The notes beneath the pieces were generated by a model. It did no database searches. It saw only the letters and a list, made by a program, of their open reading frames with translations, and was not told the origin of the DNA. A program made the translations under genes and the position numbers. A stretch of DNA of 8,804 nucleotides from positions 1 to 8,804 of the forward strand of contig DYRC01000164.1 of the NCBI GenBank assembly GCA_020718925.1, written 5' to 3'. Shown in pieces: positions 1-8,400 of this stretch (positions are counted from its first letter, which is position 1; each line of letters begins with the position of its first letter). Source of the DNA: Desulfonema limicola. Lineage in GTDB: Bacteria; Desulfobacterota; Desulfobacteria; Desulfobacterales; DYRC01.

Positions 1-1
1 T

Positions 2-78
<77 letters not shown>

Positions 79-100
79 AATAATCGGAAAATCAAAAGCC

Positions 101-124
101 GGGGGCATTGCCCCTTTTTTTTTT
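101..124 (+). terminator. Rho-independent terminator of the tRNA gene
   Basis: The arms GGGGC (102-106) and GCCCC (110-114) form a five-pair GC stem around the loop ATT, followed directly by ten T residues (115-124). This is the classical intrinsic terminator layout, placed 22 bases after the tRNA CCA. The downstream start codon comes only 13 bases after the T-run. Transcripts entering the big gene must therefore read through this hairpin or start very close to it. Confidence 0.85.
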
Positions 125-131
125 GAGTGAG
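125..131 (+). promoter_or_regulatory. Ribosome binding site deciding the ATG at 138
   Basis: The purine-rich GAGTGAG ends six bases before ATG 138 and partly matches the anti-Shine-Dalgarno consensus. It supports ATG 138 over the upstream in-frame TTG at 108. That TTG lies inside the terminator hairpin, would add ten residues encoded largely by the T-run, and has no upstream ribosome binding site. Confidence 0.5.
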
Positions 132-137
132 CATACC

Positions 138-2489
138 ATGTCAGATATTCAACAACTCCTATCCCTTGCGATTCAACATCATCAGAAAAACGAATTTGAT
201 AAGGCACAGGAACTGTATCGTCAGATTCTTACCATCCATCCGAATCATCCGGATGCCCTGCATCTGCTCGGCGTTGTTTTTCATCAAAGCAACAACATTT
301 CCGAAGCGGAAAACCTGATTCGCCAAGCGGTTTCCATTAATTCTGCAAACGAACTTTATCTTTTCAATCTCGGCATGGTGCTGAGAAAACAAAAGAAAAA
401 TGAAGAAGCAGTTATTATTTATCAGAAAGCCCTTGAAATCAAGCCGGAATACGCCGAAGCGTGGTACAGCATGGGAAATGCGTTCCGGGACTTGGGAAAA
501 ATAGCAGAGGCAATTTCTGCCTACCGGCAGGCTGTGCGCGTCAATCCCAAATATGCAGATGCGTATATCAATCTGGGCATTGCTTTGGCAGCACAGGGCA
601 AGGTGGATGAGGCGCTTGAGTCATATCGGCACGCGCTTGCCGCAGACCCGAACCGCGCCGAACTTCATTACAACATGGGAACCATCTATCAGGGGCAGAA
701 AAATCTTGATGATGCGATTGCCTGTTTTCAAAAAGCGCTGGAATTAAAGCCCGGCATGATGAGAGCCTTGAACAACATGGGCAATGCGTTTCAGGAGCAG
801 GGCAAACTCAATGAATCCTTATCATGCTATAAAAAAGCCGTTGAAATTGACCCGTCTTATGCCATCGGCTGGCACAATGCAGCAAATATCAGTCAATATC
901 AGTCCAACTTCGATGATGCTATCGTGTATTATCAGAAATCTTTGGAACTTCGCCCGGATGATGCGGATTCGCTGATTAATATGGGACTTGCGCTCAGAGA
1001 GAGGGATCGCATTGAAGAATCTCTGGAATGTTATCGCAAAGCCATCCGCTTAAATCCTGAAAATGCAAGAGCTTACAGCATTCTGATTCATCAGTTGCAG
1101 CATGTCTGCCGCTGGGAGGGCATTCACGCGCTGATTGAAAAGCTCAATGACATGACCCGGCAGACGCTTGAAGCCGGCGCGTTTGTGTCTGAAACGCCGT
1201 TTGAAAATATTGCCCGAAATACCGATCCTGCCCGCAATTTCAATATTGCAAAAGCATGGTGTCAGAATATTGCAAAACCCATCACGCATGTAAAAACCGG
1301 CTTTTCTTTTGAAACGCAGAAGACAGAAAAAGGCAGAAAAATCCGGGTCGGTTATCTGTCCAATGATTTTTTCAATCATCCGGTGGCGCATCTGATGTTA
1401 AGCCTTTTCGGGCTGCATGACCGGAATAAGTTTGAAATTATCGGATATTCTTACGGAAAAGATGATGGCAGCCCGTATCGCCGCCGGATTCAGAATGACT
1501 GCGACCGCTTCATTGACCTGCGCGAATTGTCCTTTAAAGAAGCCGCCCGCCGGATTTATGAAGACAAGCCGGATATTCTCGTTGATCTCATGGGGCATAC
1601 CAAAGATAACCGGATTGAAATCTGCGCGTTCCGCCCCGCGCCGATACAGGTTACATGGCTGGGATTTCCTTCGACTACGGGCGCGGACTTTTTTGATTAT
1701 CTGATTGGCGATAAGATCACCACCCCGCCGGAACACGCCCCATATTACAGCGAAAAATTGGTTCATCTGCCGCATTCTTACTTGGTCAGCGATTATAAAC
1801 AGCCGATTTCCGGGGCATGGAAAAAATCGGATATGGGCTATTCTGAAAATACCTTTGTTTTCTGCTCATATAATCAGCCGTTTAAAATTGACCAGATCAT
1901 TTTTGATACTTGGATGAAAATATTGCGCCAAGTTCCCGGCAGCATTTTATGGCTTCAGAAAAAAGATGATATTTCTGCCAACACGCTGCGCCGGGAAGCT
2001 GAAAAACGTGGCGTTGCTTCTGACAGGCTGGTTTTTCTGAATAAACTGCCCCTGAAAGAAGAATATTTAGCCCGACTGAATGTGGTGGATTTGTGTTTGG
2101 ATACCCGGATTTACAACGGTCATGCCACTACCAGCGATGCACTTTGGGCAGGTGTGCCGGTGATCACGCTGATGGGCAGCCATTTTGCCTCAAGAGCAGC
2201 TTCCGGCGAGTTGGCAGCCATCGGTTTGCCGGAACTGATTACCCGAAATCCTGAAGAATATGAGCGTCTGGCAGTTCGTATTGCAAATTCTCCGCCCGAA
2301 CTGATGAAATTCAGGCAAAAGCTTGCCAAACACCGCCTGACTCAGCCCTTGTTTGATACGCCCCGATTTGTGAAAAATCTGGAAAAAGCATATCAGACCA
2401 TGTGGGCAACTTTCCAAGCCGGAGAGATGCCGAAAGCCATTGAAATTTCAGAAGATATGCCGGAGATAAAGCCTATTGCGGCTCAGATG
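138..2489 (+). other. Module 1 of the giant protein: 9 TPRs + GT41 domain
   Basis: This module covers residues 1-784. Nine TPRs run from residue 5 or so to 310 in a strict 34-residue register (starts at 39, 73, 107, 141, 175, 209, 243 and 277). A tenth, degenerate half-repeat follows, ending in CRWEG. A linker of about 75 residues contains the VKTGFSFE motif and leads to the catalytic domain at K401. Motifs seen are GYLSNDFFNHPVAHL (H414, H418), YSYGKDDGS, MGHTKDNR (H487), GADFFDY, CSYNQPFKI (K583), K640 in LPLKEEY, and YNGHATTSD (H662, D667). The domain ends near MWATF (about 755-759), followed by a short tail and a linker rich in acidic residues and proline. It has no repeat insertion, so it is the best template for the ancestral unit. 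Confidence 0.9.
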
Positions 2490-5400
2490 CCGAATGCTTC
2501 GTCCGATGAACTGCATGTGATGGGCATAACTGCGCGTAGTCAGGGAAATTCGGAAAAAGCGGCGGAACTGATTCAGGAAGCAATTCGGCGTTCTCCGGTA
2601 AATCCGATATATTACAACAATCTGTCTGCCATATTCTGCGATCTGAACAGGCTTGATGACGCGCTGAAATGCTGTCAGAAAGCCATCGAACTTGATCCGA
2701 ATCTTCCCAACGCCTATTGCAACATGGGGCTTGTGCTGGGAAAACAGGGAATTTTCAACGAAGCTGTTGCATGGTATCAGAAAGCCATCAGCGTTAATCC
2801 GAATCATTCTGACGCGTATCGGAACATGGGCAATGCGTTTCTGCATACGGAAAAGCCGGATCAGGCGATTTCATGGTATCAGAAAGCCATTATGCTCAAC
2901 TCGGCTGACGCTGACGCTTATTATAACATGGGGCTTGCATACCAAGGGATGGGAAAATGGGAAGGAGCGTCTGCCTGTTTTCAGAAGGCACTTGAGATTA
3001 CACCGGATATGCCGCAGGTTTTGGGAACTCTTGCAAGTTTATCGCGCACGGTGTGTTCATGGAAAACGTCTGAAGTCTCAGACGCCAAAATTCATCAATT
3101 GACTCAGAAAGCCTTGCAACAAGGCATCCGTCCGCCTGAAACGCCGTTGGAAAACCTTTTCCGATGCGATGATCCTGCCATCAATCTGGGCGTTGCCAAA
3201 TCTTTGAGTCGGGCAATTCAGGGCGTGATGTCGTCTGTAAAAACCGGATTTTCTTTTGAAAACAGAAAAACGCCGGATAAAAAATTGGTGATCGGCTATC
3301 TTTCCGGTGATTTCGGAAATCATCCGGTGGGGCAGACTATTCATGGGCTTTTCGGAGCGCATGACCGAAATCAGGTTGAGGTCAACTGCTATTCCTACGG
3401 TGAGGATGATAACAGCGAATATCGCAGGCATATTGCTAAAACCTGCAACAAATTCGTTGATATTCGCGGTCTGACTCATGCTCAGGCAGCGGGGCGCATT
3501 TATTCGGATGCGGTGGATATTCTCATTGATTTGGCAGGGCATACCCGGAATAACCGGCTTTCAATCTGCGCCCTGCGTCCTGCGCCGATTCAGATTTCCT
3601 ATCTGGGATTTCCCGGCTCTGTCGGGGCTGATTTTTTTGATTATCTGATTGCGGATAAATTTGTTGTGCCTGAAGCTGAGGCGGCTTTTTATACGGAAAA
3701 GCTGATATGGATGCCTCATGCCTATCAGGTCAATACGCCGCATTCCATAGGAGCAATGAGAAGTGAGAAAGGAGAAGTGAGAAATGAAGACACTTCTCAA
3801 TTCTCACTTCTCAATTCTCACTTTGTATTCTGCTCATTCAATCAGCCGTCCAAAATTGAGCCGGTGATGTTTGATGTCTGGATGAAGCTGTTGCGGCAGA
3901 TTCCTCAAGGCGTGTTGTGGCTGTCAGCGTCTAATCCTGCGACTGAACACAATCTCAGAACCGAAGCTCAAGTCAGAGGCGTCAACCCGGACAGACTGAT
4001 ATTTGCTCAAAGACTGCCTTCAAAAGCAGATTATCTTGCCAGATTAAGCCTTGCGGATCTGGTTTTGGATACCCGGCTCTATAACGGTCATGTTACCACA
4101 TCAGATGCGCTCTGGGCGGGTGTGCCGGTTATCAGCTTGTATGGAAAAAATTTTGCATCACGGGTCGGCTCAAGTCTGCTCACGGCTGTCGGACTTCCGG
4201 AACTGATTGCTAAAAATTTGCAGGAATATGAACAGCTTGCCCTTAAAATGGCTCAACAGCCATTGGAATTGACAAAAATTCGGCAAAAGCTTGCCAAAAA
4301 CCGACAGAACTCGCCGCTGTTTGATACCGCGCTGTTTGTCAGAAGCTTGGAGCAGATATGTCGGGCAATATGGCAGTTGTTTGTTTTAGGACAAAGCTCA
4401 CGCAATATTGAGATGCTGGCAACGCCGCCTCCGCAGTCTGCTGAAAATCCCGTGCATTTCTTTACCGTAGCTGCCACCTTGCAGTCTCAGAACAGAAATG
4501 ATGAATGTATTGCTGCATACGAGCAGGCAGTCCGGGTCAAACCGGATTATACCGAAGCATGGGTCAATCTGGGCGTGGCGTGGAAAAACAAAGGCAACAA
4601 TGAGCGGGCGATTTTCTGTTATCGCAAAGTCTTGCAATTCAAGCCGGATTTTGCCGAAATTTACTACAATCTCGGCAATTCCTTACGCGATAAGCCATTT
4701 GAAGCCATTGCCAATTATCAGAAAGCAATTCAATACAAGCCGGATATGGTGGGGGCTTATATCAATCTGGGGCTTTGCTATCACGAGATGGCGCGTTCCG
4801 AAGAAGCCATTGCCTGTTATGAAAAAGCGGTTCATTATAACCCGAATCTGATTGAGGCATACAGCAATCTGATTTCCCGGCTTCAGCATATTTTTGCATG
4901 GGAAAAGCTTGAAACCGTCAAAGCCAAAATTGAGCCGTTGACACTGGACGCCATGTCAAAAGGGGTGAAAACACCGGAAATTCCCTTTGACAGCCTGACC
5001 CTGCACAGAGACCCGGCGCGTCATCTGGCATCAGCAAAAGCATGGTCTGCGGATATTGCACGATCCGTAGAAGCAGGCATGGCTGAGATCAGAGGAATGA
5101 GAAATGAGAAGGAAAAAGTGAGAAATGTAACTTCTCACTCCTCACTTCTCACTTCTCACTCCCAAAAGCTCACCATCGGCTATCTGTCCTGTGATTTCCG
5201 CAATCATCCGGTGGCGCACCTGCTCAGAGGCATGTTCAGTCTGCATGATCGCAATGCGTTCAATGTTTATGTCTATTCTTACGGACCTGACGATGGCAGT
5301 CCGTATCGGAAAGAAATTCAGGCGACCTGTGATAAATTTACAGATGTTCAGTCGTTGAGCCATCAGGATGCGGCAAAGCGGATTGTCGAAGACGGGGTGG

Positions 5401-8400
5401 ATATTCTCATTGATCTGATGGGGCATACCAAAAACGCGCGGCTTGAAATCTGCGCCCTGCGCCCTGCGCCGGTTCAGCTTACATGGCTGGGATTTCCGGG
5501 AACCAGCGGCGCGGATTTTTTTGATTATCTGATTACGGACAAAGTCATCAGCCCCCCGCATCACGCGCCGTATTACAGCGAAAATCTGGCGTATATGCCG
5601 CATTGCTATCTGATGACGGATCATCGGCAGGCAATATGGTCTCCGTCTCCCAAACGCGCAGATGCCAAATTGCCGCCGAATGCGTTTGTGTTCTGCTCAT
5701 TCAATCAGCCTTTCAAAATCGAGCATAGTGTGTTTGACTGCTGGATGAGGCTGTTGAAACAAGTGCCGGAAAGCGTACTGTGGCTTCCGAGATCGCCTGA
5801 AAGCGCGGAACGGAATCTGAAGCGTCAAGCCGAAGTCAGAGGCGTGGACACTGCACGGCTGATTTTTGCCGACAAACTGATGATGAAAGAGCAGTATCTG
5901 GCGCGGCTGGGCTTGGCGGATCTGGCATTGGATCCCTGGATGTATAACGGTCATGCCACCACATCAGATGCGCTCTGGTCCGGTGTTCCGGTGCTGACTC
6001 TGCTGGGAAGCACATTTGCCTCGCGTGTGGCATCAGGCTTGCTCACTGCAATGGAAGTACCTGAACTGATTACATATAGCCCTGAAGAATATGAAAAGCT
6101 CGCGCTGCATCTGGCATTCCGTCCGGATGAATTGGCAAAAATCCGGCAAAAGGTTGCCAAAAAACGCATGACCGCGCCGTTGTTCGATCCACCGCGCTTT
6201 GTGAAAAATCTCGAAAATATATTCCGGCAGGCTTGGAAGACCTTTTTGTCAGGAGGAAAGCCAAGTCTTATCGAACTTGAAAGCACTCCGCCGTCTGAAA
6301 TTTCCGCTCTCAGTCCTCAGACAACGGCAACTTTCAATATTGATGGCAAAGTTGCTCAGGCATTTCAATTCCATAATGAAGGAAAATTGCAGGAAGCCGC
6401 AGCATTGTATGAGGAAGTTTTGCAAACCATTCCGAATCATGCGGATAGTCTGCATTTATCCGGTCTTATTTTATATCGGCATCGCCAATATGACAAAGCT
6501 ATTGAGCGGATTGAAAAAGCCATTCAGATTTCTCCGAATACGCCGATGTATTACAGCAATTTAAGCGCGGTGTTTTATGAGAGCAGACGATATGAAGATG
6601 TTATTACCTGCTGCAAAAAAGCATTGGAGATGAATCCGGCTGTTACGGACGCTTACGGCAATATGGGGCTTGCGCTCAAACAATTGGGCAGATTTGAAGA
6701 AGCGATTTCCTGTTATGACAAAACGCTGCAAGCCAACCCGAATCATCCTGAAAGCTGGTTCAACAAAGCCATTGCGCTTCAGGTTCTGGGCAAAACCCAA
6801 GACGCGCTGCAATGCTATGACAAAGCCATTGCCATAAAACCGGCGTATCCGGAAGCGCATTTCAATCAGGGAAACGCGTTTTTGGCATTGAACCGGAATG
6901 AAGAAGCGCTTGCGTGTTATAACAAGGCGTTAGAGCAGAGACCCGATTATGTCGAAGCGTATGTGAATCAGGGCGTGATTTTTCAAAAACTGAACAAGTT
7001 TGACGAAGCAGCCGATTCTTACCGCAAAGCCATTGCCATTCGGGACAATTATATGTCCGCATACATCAACTTAGGCATGGTGTTAAAACTTCAGAAAAAA
7101 TATCAGGAAGCAGTTTCCTGTTATGAAAAAGCCGTGCAGCTTGCGCCTGACAATGCGGCAAATCACTATGAGCTAGGCGATAGTTGGCTGAGTCTTGGCG
7201 ATATTGACAAAGCACTGCCTTGTTTTCAGAATGCCATAGGTTTAAACCCGGATTATGAGCGGGCATACAATGAAATGATGCTTAAACTTCAATATTCCTG
7301 CTCATGGGGAAAAATGGATGATATTGCGCGACATCTTGACGCGGTTACGCAGAAAAGCCTTGTAGCAGGCAAAAGACCTGATGAATCGCCGTTTATGTCC
7401 ATTACCCGAAAAACCGATATAGCGGACAATTTCGAGGTTGCCAAAGCTTGGGCAAGCTATTTTAAACCCCAACCCCTCCCCGAAACGGAGAGGGGAGACT
7501 CAGCGGGAAACTTCCCCCCCTTCCCTTTCAGGGAAGGGGGCCGGGGGGTTAGGTCACAAAAAATCCGGATCGGCTATTTGTCCAATGATTTCCGTCATCA
7601 TCCGGTGGCGCATCTGATGATGGGCTTGTTTTCTTTACATGATCGGCAGTCATTTGAAGTATTCTGCTATTCTTACGGCAAAGACGATGGCACCGACTAT
7701 CGGAAACGCGCCATGACTCAAAGCGATCATTTTGCAGATTTGCGCGACATGAGCCATGAAGAATCTGCCAAGCGGATTTATGCGGATAACATTGACATTC
7801 TGATTGATCTGATGGGCTATACCACTGAAAGCCGGATGGAAATCTGCGCCATGCGTCCCGCGCCGATTCAGATAACGTATCTGGGTTTTCCGGGAACCAG
7901 CGGGGCTGACTTTTTTGATTATATCATCACAGATAAAATCATTACGCCGGATAAGCATCTGCGGTATTACAGCGAATGCCCGATTTATATGCCCCATACC
8001 TATCAGATCAACGATATTCACCGTTTTGCAGAGCCGCGTCCGCAGAAAGCCGCGCTGGGTCTGCCGGAGAATGCGTTTGTATTCTGCTCATTCAATCAGC
8101 CCTTTAAAATCGAGCCGACTATTTTTGATGCGTGGATGAGGATTTTGAGGCGGGTGCCGAACAGCGTATTATGGCTGATTCTGTGGAATCAGAAAACTTC
8201 GGAAAATCTGTGGCGCGAAGCCGCAGCCAGGGGGGTTGCGCCGGAGCGTCTGATTTTTGCCAAGCGCGTTTCCAAAGAAGAGCATTTGGCGCGTCATGTT
8301 CTTGCGGACGCGGTGCTGGATACCCGGATTTATAACGGGCATACCACCACCTCAGACGCACTTTGGGCAGGCGTGCCGGTGATTACGATTTGCGGAGATC

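Noticed and set aside
108..137. Upstream in-frame TTG start at 108 extending the giant protein by ten residues
   Set aside because: The TTG lies inside the terminator stem-loop, the added residues come largely from the T-run, and ATG 138 has its own purine-rich ribosome binding site.
243..1067. Regular repeats of about 102 bp that could suggest a CRISPR array or DNA satellite
   Set aside because: The periodicity is the 34-codon TPR unit. Conservation is at protein level with divergent DNA, and there is no identical repeat/unique spacer pattern.
5142..5624. 160-aa minus-strand reading frame, and similar ones at 3078-3542, 1398-1775 and 7650-8021
   Set aside because: They recur at equivalent positions opposite the conserved catalytic domains. 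They are mirror frames of GT41 codons, without separate ribosome binding sites or recognisable domains.
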